From: Patella vulgata
Lineage: Eukaryota; Mollusca; Gastropoda; Patellidae
Direction: 5' to 3'
DNA: 64,000 bases
NCBI RefSeq assembly: GCF_932274485.2
Contig: NC_065885.2
Span: 35,477,062-35,541,061 of the forward strand
Shown: one piece after another, positions 23,309-34,556 of the stretch
Layout: each line of letters begins with the position of its first letter
Numbering within the stretch: position 1 is the first letter of the stretch
The notes under the pieces: generated by a model
What the model was told of the DNA's origin: nothing
The model's input: the letters and a program-made list of their open reading frames with translations, nothing else
Databases searched by the model: none
Position numbers and translations under genes: made by a program

Positions 23309-23320
23309 ATGGGTAATTAA
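23309..23320 (+). promoter_or_regulatory. Possible short uORF before the CDF start
   Basis: A polypyrimidine-poor but AG-ended sequence, TTATTTTGACAG, could be a 3' splice site of a 5' UTR exon. It is followed at once by ATG GGT AAT TAA, a three-codon open frame 34 bases before the main start. If transcribed, ribosomes would meet it first. The transcript start is unknown. Confidence 0.3.
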
Positions 23321-23342
23321 TGAACAGATAAAAATTTGAAAG

Positions 23343-26300
23343 ATGGCTGACAAGAAAGAGAAACAAAAGGACAGTTTGTCTATTGCGTCTGCTCCTGATT
23401 TTATTTTATCTCAGTATGACTGTGAGAGAAATGGAAATCTGGAGATGGTTTGTACATTTTGTGATTTTTATGGGACTTCTTTTTTATATAGGGGTCCACT
23501 GTGGTTGAGATTGTATGGACATGAGCCTCACAAGCAGTTTCAAAGTCAGACATGAGTCGAGAAGATCCTTAGTGATATTTCAAGCCTAGATCTCACTTGT
23601 CGTCGGGTGTTCGATCCAGATTTTCCGGCTTGGTTTCCCCTTGTCAGTGATGCAGGACGGAGGGCCTGACAAGGACAGCTGTCTAGTTGTTCGGATGGGA
23701 CGAAAACCTGAGGTCCCGTGTACACATTGGCGTGCACGTAAAGATCTCTTGGCAGTTGGAATTCAATATAAGAGTAGGCCGTAGTGCCGCTGTCCCGGCA
23801 AAATTTCCCTCATAGCACACTGTATGGCGTATGCCCGTCTTCATTAGCCCAGGTTAGGAGCAGAACAGTAGGACGTTAAACTCCATTACATTTCATTTAC
23901 AAATTACATAAATATCTTAAACTTAAAGATGCATTATGTAATATTTAGATAAAGAGCTTCACAGTTTTCGCTATAATAATTAAAAATAGACAATGAAAAT
24001 AGAATATTTTGAAAATTTCAGTCAATTTACTTCATTATGAGCAGAGTTATTGCCATTGCCATTAGAAGAACAGTGGAGTCTTGAGTCTTGATCATCTTTG
24101 CTACCGCTAATAAACAGTCTCACTCTCAATTATCCATTTTTATACGCCCATATGGAAATGTGGTCATATATTGCCGTATTTCCTGTCAGTCCGTTGCACT
24201 TTGTGAACGCTCTGACAACAAGTTATCATCCATTCTGTATGACATTTATATGACTGATTTGAATATGTGAAACAAAAAAGAAGAAGCCTGTTGAATTTCA
24301 GCAGTTTCCGTAAATTACTTCACTTTCTTGAACCTTGTAAACGCTCTAAAAACAAAAGTTATAGCGCTTGTTTCGCTTTGTTAAATGACAAAAGTTCTCA
24401 TCTGATCTGTCTGAAATTAGATTTGTGAAACAAAGAACCTTATTGAATTTCAGCAAATTCGGAATTTCTTCTAGAGTTATCACCCTTGTTTCATTTTGTT
24501 GAACTATGTGAATGTTCTAACAGACTTAGATTATCATCCGATCTGTCTGAAATTTATACACATTATTTAAATTAGTTAAATTAAGAATCTATTAAATTTC
24601 AGCATTTACATTAATTACTTTTAGAGTTGAGGTCCTTGTTTCACTTAGTAGAACCTTGTGAATGCTATTACAGTTGCAAATTGATTGGAAACTTTTTTAG
24701 TTCATGGGCTACAATAGCAAAAAAATGCATTTGCAGCGGTTAAATTTTCTAAATTTTCTCAGTGACTGCAACGCCCTCATACCAAGCAACGATTGATTGG
24801 TTGTTAGGGATTTGGGATTCAGGTAAGTCACCTAAGGTAGGCTATATTGGACCACATTGAACGGGCTAGAATAGCAGGAAAACGCGTTGCGGCAGTTAAA
24901 TTTTCAAACAATTCTCCCGACGGGCTCATCTCTGTGGAATGTAAACAATTGATTGGTTGATTGGAATTCGAGTCAGACACCCAAGTTAGACTATATTAGA
25001 CCTCTTTTTAAAGGGTCAGTCTCCATTATATTTTGGAGAATAAAACAGCTTAATTTTGTGTAAAAGCCCTTAAAATCCTCTACCTTTGGGCCGAGCAACT
25101 AACTCAATATACATGATATGTTTTCAAAAGGTGTCCCAAGCTGTATCACTATTAAACGGTGCCTGGATAAAACCAGACCATTATTTTATGAAAATAACGT
25201 GTAGATGAAATTTACCTTTCATTATCAAGTAAAGCACGTAAGTCATGCACTATATAGACCTGTAAATGAACGGCAATAGATTATCAGGTCACCCAACGAA
25301 AACACTGACCCGAAATCTTAAAAGGGTTACGTGTTTGAATGAGTGGTTTTGACATTCACGTGCAAACAACTAAATATTTTGAGCTGAAATTTTGAGACAA
25401 AGTCAATACACCATTCCTCTATATTTTGGTGCTAAAAATTTCATACATACACAGATTTTTATTTCCGAGACGGTCCCTTTAAAGTTGTTGTATTCACGAT
25501 CTGAAAAAGCAGGAAAACGAGTTTGCAGTTGTCAAATTTTATTTTGAGGGCGGGGGTCCTACAAGGTACACTCTGCTCCTTCGCCTCACCCAGACAACCG
25601 CTGTCTGTAACCCAAAATCTTTTCTGACATTTCAGGTTTTGTGTTTTTATCAGATTGTATTATATATTATTATTGGTATAATTATTCAACAAAAGAAGTC
25701 ACACAAATATCTATTTTATTTTTACACATGTGATGACGTTAAAGAGCATAAAAGGTCTGACTATTCATTTTAATCGTACAAACCAGTGAGGTGTTACAAT
25801 AGAAATAGAAGATATTCATACAACTGTCTTAATGCTAGGTTCCCACTAAGATGATTTGCGCCAGAAAAATGCATTTGCAGCCATCAAATTTTCCAAGTAG
25901 TCTTTTGAAGGGGGAGGGGGGGGTACCTACACAGTAAGCTCCACATTTTCACCTCTCACAGACGCCTATAACCCAAAATTTTGCCTTGTATTTCAGGTTC
26001 TGTCCCCTTCTCAACAATCATCGAGTCTGTATACCAATGCAAAAGATCTACATTAGATAGATTTAGATATTACATAATGCATCTTTAATAAAATCTTAAG
26101 AACCAGTTTAATTTGATTTTATGTTTTTTCTTCAGATGACAAGTTCTCTTATAGTGGTACCTGATGAACGAGATATGGAACATTCATTATTGGGTTTGGC
26201 GCCACGATATTGGTCTCATCGATGTCTCTCACATCAGGCAAGTTTGGAATCAGTTACAGGAGGGATTCATATGACAGAGATTGCTCCAGTTAATAGTAAT

Positions 26301-29300
26301 ATATATGACCCTGGTATGTTCTTTCTACAATTTTGTCGATTTTACTTAAAACCAGATTTATTTTTACAGTTGGCATTTATGTCATTTGTTAAATGAAAAA
26401 TAGGCTACTGTAATATCAACATAATACTGTTCTTTGCTTCTTTTTACGTCAACCCAACTCAAATACCGGTAGTACGTACTAATCTTTTTTCAGTAGATTT
26501 TACTCCTTTGATTTGATAAATGAGTCCATTACTGATTATTTCAGATATTGAAAGGTCATGGCAAATGTCTATTGATATATTTACTTCAAAGAAAGGTCCT
26601 AATTCACCGTCAGGAACTCAATTTTCGCGAAGAATACGGTAATATATAACAGTTCATTGTAATTATATCAGAACATTCTTATGCCTACATGTACTGTAAT
26701 AATTGTGCTAAAAGATTGTATTATTTCTGTTACAGATGGTATTTTAAAGATTGGATTATTTCTGTTACACATCATATTATAAAGATTATACTACTCCTGT
26801 TCAATAGATCATATTCTAAAGATTGTATTATTTCTGTTACAGATCGTATTATAAAGCCCAGGATGAATTAATTACTGCATATGAAAATTTACAACATGGG
26901 CCAGATAATAACAGCCAAGAAATGCAGTCCGATATTGAACATATGGCACTAATACTCTCTAGGATATCATTTTTTGCAAATTTGGTAAGTTACAGGAGGC
27001 ACTTTGACTTCAAACTAAACAATTAGGGTCTATATTCAGTTCATCAAGAAATTGTATATTACAACAAGACATGATGATGACAGCTACTTAGATTAACTTT
27101 TAAAAACTTCCTAGGTACTTCCTTTTAAATGCCACACTACAATATAAAGACAACATTTATAATGTTACTGGTGAATCCCGAACTAGCCATTGATAATTGG
27201 AAAGACTGGAACACATCCAAACATTCTAGAGTTTTTGAGATTACTTGGATTGTTGGTCAAGTCCTAAGGAGGATCTATTGAAATCAATAATCGCACAATG
27301 ATTTATCACAGAATTACTGCTCTGTCGCCACAACCTTAGAACACAAATTAAGATTTGCTAGGATTCTTTGGAACCCAATCAGAATTCTGATGCATTGCCC
27401 ATGTCGCCATGATCTTGAATGGCATGTATGGACTTTTTGAGGGAAAATCCTAACTTTAACAGAAACAGACAGATGAATGTAGGGATTGTTCATATAATCT
27501 TATCTTTTGTTCTTAAAGGAAGAGTCCAGAATAATCCCTTTTCTAGTATTGAAATACATGTAGTTTCAACCATTCTGAACCCTACAAGAGTTTTTGTTTA
27601 TAAACCATGAGTGACAGTTATCCTCACAGCCATCGTTTTTATTTTTAATTAAAAGCAATATGGGTTACTTATAAGTAAACAACATCTTTGATTCATGTTA
27701 AAAAAAAAGTTTTTTATGATGATATTAATATAAATGATTTTATTTTCTAGTTATTGTTAGTGGGTAAATCTATAGCTGTATCAATGTCCAGTTCTATATC
27801 TATAATATCTAGTTTAGTCGATTCATCAGTAGATCTTCTCTCTGGTATTATTATATGGTGGACTAGTAGTGCCATGAAAAAACGAAATATTTATCTTTAT
27901 CCTAGTGGTAAGTATGTATTGTTCAAGTAGAAATTTTGATATTAATTTATGAAATAAATCTTTTTCGGATTTTGCATACTGTCTAAAAATCAGTTTCTTA
28001 AAGTAGTCAGAAAGAGGCATTTGTTTACGGTAAAGCAACATTATGGGATAAACAAGGGATATTGTCCAAGAATTTATGGGGGCCAAATGAGCATGCATAT
28101 TGAAATTGGCTCTGTCTATCCTTCCATCCCATTTTTGTTTCTGAATTCTGTAGCCATTTATGATATCTTTATGAAACTTTGTACACACATCTTCAACCTA
28201 TTAGTTGTACTTTAATGTTATTATAAATTTCTGGGGTTTAAACATTTGGGTCATTCCATGTCAAGTGGACCTAGCATTAATATTGACTGAGTTATGACCT
28301 TTTATATCTTCTAGATAGACAATATTCTTGAAATTTGGGGATTTTGAAGCACTTTTTATATAGATTAATAATCCTCCATCCTCCAAATTTGACTTTATTT
28401 TTGGCACAGGATTAAAAACTTTTTCTATTTAAATACAGGTAGAACCCGTCTGGAACCGGTTGCTATAGTTATATTATCTGTAATAATGTCCTTGGCTTCC
28501 TTCCAGTTGTTAGTAGAATCAATACAGAAGATTGTAGGATTAGTAAATAATTCTGGTGATATTCCTACATTTAATTTAACCACTATTATTATAACTAGTA
28601 CCACAGTAGGTAAGAACAATTAATAATTACAGCATTTTATAGTAGAAAAGATAGGGTGAAGTTGTGGCATAAAGGAAACAACCTATATGAATGCAGAGTC
28701 ACCCTTGAAATCGTACTGCTGAATGAAAGCACATTTTTTTTCGTCTCACTAGCAGGCCTAGAAAAAGGAATCCAAGATAGCTGATTTCATTTGAAAGTAC
28801 TGAAAATGAAATTAACCTGTGTCTGTTGCATTAAATATTTAATGTAATGTCAACAGAAATGTATAGTATATTGTCTGATTTACCTGTGTGTATGTCATGT
28901 GCAATGGCAGGAGAGTTCAACATTTTGAAAATATTTTATTTAGAAAATTTGAATAGTTCTTCTAATATTTTGATAATTGTGGTTATTTATGATTTCCAGA
29001 TGAATACACATTATCACAATTTTGTAGCAATAAAGCATGTAATGCTTTAAAAATAAAACCTCTCAACCCTGTTGGACTGTATTTATTGATGGCCAGAAAC
29101 CACTCAGAATATATTTACGTTGTGCCTTTTGCTAATTAGAATTGTTTCAGTTGAATAAATTTGGTATTTCAACCAAAACAACCACTACTAATATTTATTT
29201 GTTGATTATCAATAACACAGAGATTATCTATGCCACTACCTTCCAAAAAAGAGCAAGGGCATGGGGTGCATTGACTTAGTCTTTGTTTTTATTTGTTCAG

Positions 29301-32300
29301 GTTTTGATATCTATCAAAACAAATTAATGATGTTTTATCTAAAGTAATAAAGTCATCAAATTGTATTTTGTGTATTTGCAGTAATAAAGTTTGGTTTGTT
29401 TGTGTTATGTTATTGGAAAGGTAAAAATAATCCGTCTGTTAAAGTTTTGATGCAGGATCATAGAAACGACACTCTGTCTAATCTTATAGCTATTATATGT
29501 GGTTATCTAGGTAAGTAATCAACTCCTCAACCCTCAATTCTTCATTCTTAGTATTGTCTTCTACTGAGAGTTGTTGTCGATGGTTACTTATATGTTATGT
29601 AGTTCTGTAAATATTGTTCTCTCTATTTGCGAATCAAATCAGTTCATTGATCTGGGTTGTTATTGCTACCAGCAAGGTTAATTAAATTTTTCCAGAAACT
29701 AAACCACTGATTTTATCTCATTTTCAAGGTTTGATACCAACATTAATATCAAATATGATGGTCTTAATATCAAGGTGGCACTGGGCTGCCTGCAGAAATA
29801 ATAAAGTTCACTTAAGTATATGCTAATAGTAGTAGCGTGCCCCACACAGCTACATGTAGAAATGAGCTTTAATAAAAGTTGACCTTTCAACTCAAATGAC
29901 AGTTTTCAGAATCTATCAAATAATAAAGCTCTAGATAATGTACTTTTTAACATGTTTTAATCAGAGTAAAATTTAGATTGTATGTTGTGACAGACAACAA
30001 CTGTAGAAAATTATTTGAGGTTTATCAATCACCTTTCCTCTACTCCTTTGCAGTGCACGAAAAGACATGGTTAACAAAATTTCTTCAGTCAAAATTATTA
30101 ACTGTGGGTGTCTTCCTGTAAGTTGTCTCCCCTTAGACCACGAAAGATGTAACCAAAAATCAATGTTTACATTCGAGCCATCATTCAGGCAGTTACAAGT
30201 CAATGTCTAGCCAGCAGTTAAAATATCAGGTTTAGAAATACATCTAATAGTTGTCTTTGCTGTTAAAATAAAACAGGTTTATTTCTTAAGACTTGAATTG
30301 AATATGAAAGATGAATCTCTAATAGGAATATATACTATTCAAAAAAAGTAGGGGATATTTGATTTTTAAGTGTTATTAAAGTCACCTAATGAAACTGACG
30401 AAGAAACAAATGACAAAATGAAATGAAGTTCACATTCATCGATTTATTCCAAATGATCGTTAGACTAAGTAAGGCACAGACTGACCATTATAAGGGTAAA
30501 ATGATACCCGGGGTCAAACAGCAAAGTTACCACAGCATCACAACCAAGTCAGTAACGGGTAAATCCTCCTCTGTTTGCCAAACGAGCATTGATCCGACGT
30601 GGCATACTCCTAATGAGACGTCTAAGGTCATTTTGGTCCAGATTGTCCCATTCCTGTTGCAACGCAGCAGCAAGTTCTTGGACATTGGCAGGACGTTGTT
30701 GACGTTGACGTAACCTCTGTCCAAGCATGTCCCAGACATGCTCGATGGGGGAGAGGTCGGGACTCAGTGCTGGCCAAGGTAATGTGGTGATGTTCTGTTG
30801 TTGGAGGTAACCTGTAACGATCCTGGCCCTGTGACATCTTGCGTTGTCATCCTGGAAGATGAAACGGCGGCCATGACGTCGTGCGAACGGCACAACATGG
30901 ACTGCCAAGATGTTGTCCCGGTAGTACTGGCCTGTAACACGCCCTGCAACAACATGTAAAGCCGTTCTTCCAGCAACAGTGATGCCTCCCCACACCATAA
31001 CAGAACCACCCCCAAATCGATCATGTCTGATGACGTTAACGTCTTGGAAGCGCTCGTTTCGACGCCGCCACACCCTCCTACGTCTGTCCAAAAAATCAAC
31101 AGTGAACCTTGACTCATCTGAAAACATCACATTGCTCCAGCGTCGATTATCCCAGTGTTGACGATCCCTACACCAACGACGTCTTGCCTGAATGTGATGA
31201 TCTCTCAAACCAGGGATCACGCGAGGACGTCGGGCGCGAAGGTGACCCCTATGCAGTCGATTCCGAATCGTCTGGCCACTCACTCTCACACCAGTGTCTG
31301 TTTGAAGACGAGCGCTGATCTGATTTGCTGTGATGACACGATTTCTCAAGGCCAAGGTACGGATAAATCGATCCTGGGCTTGAGTTATCGCCCTTGGTCG
31401 ACCTGAGCGTGGTTTGTCCTGTACAGATTGTGTATCACGGTATCTGGACCATAGCCTGCTTATGACAGACTGAGAAACATTCATCGTCCGCGCCACAACC
31501 GCCTGTGTTGTGCCGATCTGTAGCATGCCAAGGGCACGTAACCTTTCATTTTGGGTAAGCCGACGCATATCAAAATTTGTTTTCTGGTCACTAAAACAAT
31601 TAAACTGATGTTTCCACCCTGGAATTCAATGCCACAATGACTGTAACATTCAAAGTCAGAGTCGTGCAAATCTTGGGTTGGACCCCCATGATGATCCCAA
31701 GCATCACCTGCATTCCATGCGGTAGCTATTGGTGCGTTTGTGCGTCACATGTAACTGGAAATGTTTCTTCTGTTAGGTTCTATAGTGACTTTTTTCGTAG
31801 TCATTTGCATATTTTAGTATTATGCCCCCAAAATCAAATATCCCCTACTTTTTTTGAATAGTATATATCGAAAAATGGTTCCGTTGAGTAGTTACAGAGT
31901 TAGGTTGAATTGCATTTCATTGATCTAAGCCGCAAGAAATTCAATATTTTAGCGATAATGAAAATGACACATCAAATTGTTAAGTCCCTTTTCAAAGATC
32001 AAATCTTTAACATGTATTTTAGATTACACACTATTTACCATAGTTCATACCATATGTTATCTTATTTTTCTAGGATCAAGAGAATTTGTTATCAAATCTT
32101 CCACGGAAGATGTGAAGTACATCGATCCCTGTGGTGCTATTGTTATAAGTGGATATATTCTGTTTAGTTGGTGGAGAACAGGCTGGGGTATATATAATCT
32201 TATTTTATATATTTCATAGCTATTAATGCCTCTAATTTCACCTATAAAAAGTTATATGTTTTTGTGAAATAAAAGTTCTAACTGTAGATTGTTCATTTTC

Positions 32301-33392
32301 GTTCACCTTCAAAATGGTTTTGTGTAACTGATTAACTGTATAAATGTTATGATTTTAAATGAGAGAGTTAACCATATCAGAACTGAATTTTGGTTATAAG
32401 CTTTAAGCATACCATAAAGGATATCATAGCATAAATGTGGCTATAATAAATATGGTTATTAGTTTAAGCATATACCATAATTGTCAGTAGTAGCTTATGT
32501 GGTTATTACAGGTAGTTTAAGCATACCATAAATATTGTCATTAGTTTAACATACATGTTTAATACAATAAATATTGTTATTAGTTTAACATGCATGTATC
32601 ATACCAGAAATATGTTATTAGTTTAACATGCTTCTATCATACCATAAATATGTTGTTAGTTTAACATGCATGTATCATACCATAAATGTGTTATTAGTTT
32701 AACATGTACATGTATGTATCATACCAGAAATGTGTTATTCGTTTAACATGCATGTATCATATGGTATATGTTATTAGGTCAACATGCTTGTATCATAATA
32801 TGTTATTAGTTTAACATGCATGTATTATATCAGAAATATGTTATTAGTTTAACATGCATGTATCATACCAGAAATATGTTTAACATGCATGTATCATACC
32901 AGAAATATGTTATTTGTTTAACATACATGTACATGTATCATACCAGAAATATGGTTACTAGTTTTAGCATATCTTACCATAAATGAAGTATCTGTATATT
33001 TTTTGTGGGTCTGACATTGTAGGTGTTTCTTATGGTTTGTTTTTCTTTTTAGCATTTAATTTACTATTTTCTGGTCTTCTGTTTCAGAACAAATCAAAAT
33101 GTTAACTGGTCATACAGCAAAACCAGGATTCCTCAGTAAGATCACCTGGATTTGTTTAAATCATCATAAATCTGTATTGCTAATAGACACTGTCCGAGCT
33201 TTCCATTTTGGTAATAATTTTTTGGTTGAGGTAGATATTGTGCTTCCAGAAGAAATGTCTTTAAAAGAAGCCCATAACATCGGAGAAACTCTGCAACAGA
33301 AACTTGAGAAATTAAGTGATGTGGAGCGTGCATTTGTTCACTTGGATTATGAAACAACTCACAGACCAGAAGAAGAGCACAAATTGTTGTAA
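23343..33392 (+). CDS. Cation diffusion facilitator, Mn-CDF (MTP8-11-like)
   Basis: Nine exons: 23343-23447, 26136-26313, 26545-26638, 26843-26984, 27751-27907, 28439-28609, 29382-29510, 32074-32187, 33088-33392. They join in frame to 464 residues plus stop. The hydrophilic N-terminus (to ~155) contains [13 protein letters not shown], near the YYK motif of plant MTPs. Six membrane segments follow; the metal-site motifs are DSSVD in TM2 (D197, D201) and DHRND in TM5 (D308, D312). The paired DxxxD pattern is that of the Mn-CDF subfamily; Zn-CDFs have His in TM2 and TM5. [11 protein letters not shown] after TM2 and the cytoplasmic C-terminal domain (~364-464, [13 protein letters not shown]) are typical. 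Family members export Mn2+ from the cytosol, into organelles or out of the cell, in exchange for protons; substrate here is inferred. The first two exons are least certain. Confidence 0.9.
23590..23898 (+). mobile_element. Family A SINE in CDF intron 1
   Basis: GTCGGGTGTTCGATCC marks the end of the head; the first part of the head is degraded. The body and tail (CATAGCACACTGTATGGCG, GTAGGACGTTAAACTCC, ATTTC) are well preserved. It begins only about 140 bp after the first CDF donor site. Confidence 0.85.
23926..24125 (+). repeat. Dispersed repeat family C
   Basis: Starts TTAAAGATGCATTATGTAAT and runs through GATAAAGAGCTTCAC and TTCAGTCAATTTACTTC. The same succession, diverged, is seen at 4546-4790 (plus) and 38560-38715 (minus), and the terminus alone at 26060-26095 (minus). 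No coding frame or terminal inverted repeat was seen. Confidence 0.6.
24137..24690 (+). repeat. Dispersed element with internal tandem units (family F)
   Basis: It opens with TTTTTATACGCCCATATGG and then carries about four diverged units of 130-170 bp. Each has a CTTTGTGAACGCTCT-like stretch, a TTATCATCC.ATCTGTCTG-like stretch, GTGAAACAAA and TTGAATTTCAGCA. A related copy lies in reverse at 39690-40445. It is non-coding. Confidence 0.6.
24700..26010 (+). repeat. Four spaced copies of a diverged repeat (family D)
   Basis: GCAGGAAAACGCGTTTGCAG-like sequence followed by a CAAATTTT-like stretch occurs near 24719, 24873, 25503 and 25863. The last two are followed by a longer matching stretch including AACCCAAAATTTTG and ATTTCAGGTT. 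The MITE at 25007-25484 sits between the second and third copies. Confidence 0.55.
25007..25484. mobile_element. MITE-like element in CDF intron 1
   Basis: The left end TTTAAAGGGTCAGTCTCC and the right end GAGACGGTCCCTTTAAAG are inverted, about 14 of 16 bases matching. The inside is 478 bp without a transposase frame. The palindromic TTTAAA at both ends blurs the target site. Confidence 0.6.
26700..26858 (+). repeat. Tandem 36-bp units spanning a 3' splice site
   Basis: The unit AAAGATTGTATTATTTCTGT with the following TACAGATCGTATTAT occurs about four times; the last one contains the real CDF exon 4 acceptor (AG at 26841-26842) and the first exon bases. The first unit also ends TTACAG, while the middle two have altered AG positions. 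Confidence 0.85.
30335..31861 (-). mobile_element. Tc1-like transposon, apparently intact
   Basis: The 1527-bp element has perfect 32-bp terminal inverted repeats (30335-30366 and 31830-31861) starting CTATTCAAAAAAAGTAGGGG, flanked by TA dinucleotides as expected for Tc1/mariner. It encodes one uninterrupted transposase on the minus strand. It lies in intron 7 of the CDF gene, in reverse orientation to it. Perfect ends and an open frame point to a recent insertion. Confidence 0.96.
30549..31568 (-). CDS. Tc1-like transposase, 339 residues, DD34E
   Basis: The DDE transposase of the enclosing element is 339 residues, the usual Tc1 length. The N-terminal part has a paired-like helix-turn-helix (~5-50, [20 protein letters not shown]), a GRPR hook (~60), and a second helix-turn-helix. 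The catalytic core shows FSDESRF (first Asp), QDDNARCH (second Asp) and SPIEHVW (Glu), with exactly 34 residues between the second Asp and the Glu. It ends with the usual [16 protein letters not shown]. It binds its terminal repeats and moves the element by cut and paste into TA. The start ATG is at 31566-31568. All key residues are present, so it may be active. Confidence 0.96.
   Translation of the reverse strand: MRRLTQNERLRALGMLQIGTTQAVVARTMNVSQSVISRLWSRYRDTQSVQDKPRSGRPRAITQAQDRFIRTLALRNRVITANQISARLQTDTGVRVSGQTIRNRLHRGHLRARRPRVIPGLRDHHIQARRRWCRDRQHWDNRRWSNVMFSDESRFTVDFLDRRRRVWRRRNERFQDVNVIRHDRFGGGSVMVWGGITVAGRTALHVVAGRVTGQYYRDNILAVHVVPFARRHGRRFIFQDDNARCHRARIVTGYLQQQNITTLPWPALSPDLSPIEHVWDMLGQRLRQRQQRPANVQELAAALQQEWDNLDQNDLRRLIRSMPRRINARLANRGGFTRY
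32395..32970 (+). repeat. Minisatellite of ~38-bp units in CDF intron 8
   Basis: About 14 diverged units with the core TTAGTTTAACATGCATGTAT followed by a CATACCAGAAATATG-like stretch. Unit length varies by several bases. The array lies 125 bp left of the last CDF exon. Confidence 0.85.
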
Positions 33393-34494
33393 ATTCCCTG
33401 GAATAAGAATGTAGGGCTAGCGACTAGCCATGATGTGAAGTGATAGATGAAGTGTTCACAATGAAAAAATGTATACAAATTATATTACAATTTTCATTCC
33501 ATAAATATACAAAGCAAAAAGAAGATGGAATAAAATCAATGAAATTATTATTTTTTTTAACCGTGTTGAAGTTCAAGTGTTTGAAATATAAATATTTCAT
33601 TCAAAATATGGAGTATTATTGTTATTCATTGATATTGGATGTATTTCTGATGGAAGAAATGTGTGATTGCTGTGTTCATTTATTTCATACCATAAAAATA
33701 TCCTTGGAGATGATTTGGAGTATCTGAATATTCCTTTAATTGAAGTTTTATTGCTGTGTTTATAGTGTTATTTTTGCAGTGAAATTTGTGTGAGCCAGAA
33801 GAAAGGCTATACTATAGACTGTGTTATCTGTTCATGTAATTGGGAAGAAAGTCCATGTTATAGAATAAACTCTGATCTATTATTGTTCCGTAAAGTGTAA
33901 TCTGTACACAATGTAATACATACCATACCTACATACACATGTTATACAGATAATTAAAGTTACACATGTACATGCACACCCTAATTGTTATAAAAAGTTA
34001 CTTATTGTTTATCGCATAGATTTTAGGATTTTATTTTTTACTTACAAAAATGTTTTTGATAATACTGTCCCTACCTAATCTAAAGTTTATATGCTTTTAA
34101 GAAACCTTCAAAGTTTATCTGACAATATGTTTTAAAACCAAAATCTGTAAACCTTTATTTATGTACATGTAAGGATCAGTATTTTTCTTTGGAATAAGAT
34201 CCCACTTTGCCCCTAGGTTGAATGATTTAAAAAGAACCTTGAAATTCCTTTATTTTTAAAAGCATATGAAAGTTAACTATCATTATTATCTGATGTTTAT
34301 TTTATTTTGATTTACTTTTATATACATTTATATTACAAATGAATTTTGAGCTTCGTGTTTCAAATCCTATATATGTAGATATTTACATATTTTATTGTAT
34401 TGATGTGATATCCTTTTGTAACCTTTATACCACCTATGGACAATTGAGTGAAGGATGTGTACTTTATAAGTGTTGTATAATAATAATAATAATA

Positions 34495-34556
34495 TCTATG
34501 GACAGTCTTCATTAGCCCTTTTGGTGCAGAAAAGTTGGAGTTTAAACCCCATTTCT
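34495..34556 (+). mobile_element. Family A SINE, 3' end only
   Basis: GTCTTCATTAGCCCTTTTGG and GGAGTTTAAACCCCATTTC match the last 60 bases of the family. It follows a TAA microsatellite at about 34480. Confidence 0.6.

Larger units (their letters stand above)
14109..23342. other. Gene-free spacer between divergent ATAD3 and CDF genes
   Basis: No open frame here has family similarity or splice structure that can be supported. The region holds broken SINEs, a MITE, a symmetrical repeat element, a Tc1-like remnant and short tandem duplications, listed separately. 19285-21320 and 21565-22415 are AT-rich with nothing recognisable apart from short direct repeats. Promoters of both genes should lie near its two ends but were not recognised by motif. 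Confidence 0.7.

Noticed and set aside
32395-32970. Regular repeats resembling a CRISPR array
   Set aside because: This is an intron of an animal gene, units are contiguous and diverged, and there are no unique spacers or cas genes.
33440-33727. 95-codon frame just after the CDF stop
   Set aside because: It lies in the probable 3' UTR, is AT-rich and matches nothing known.
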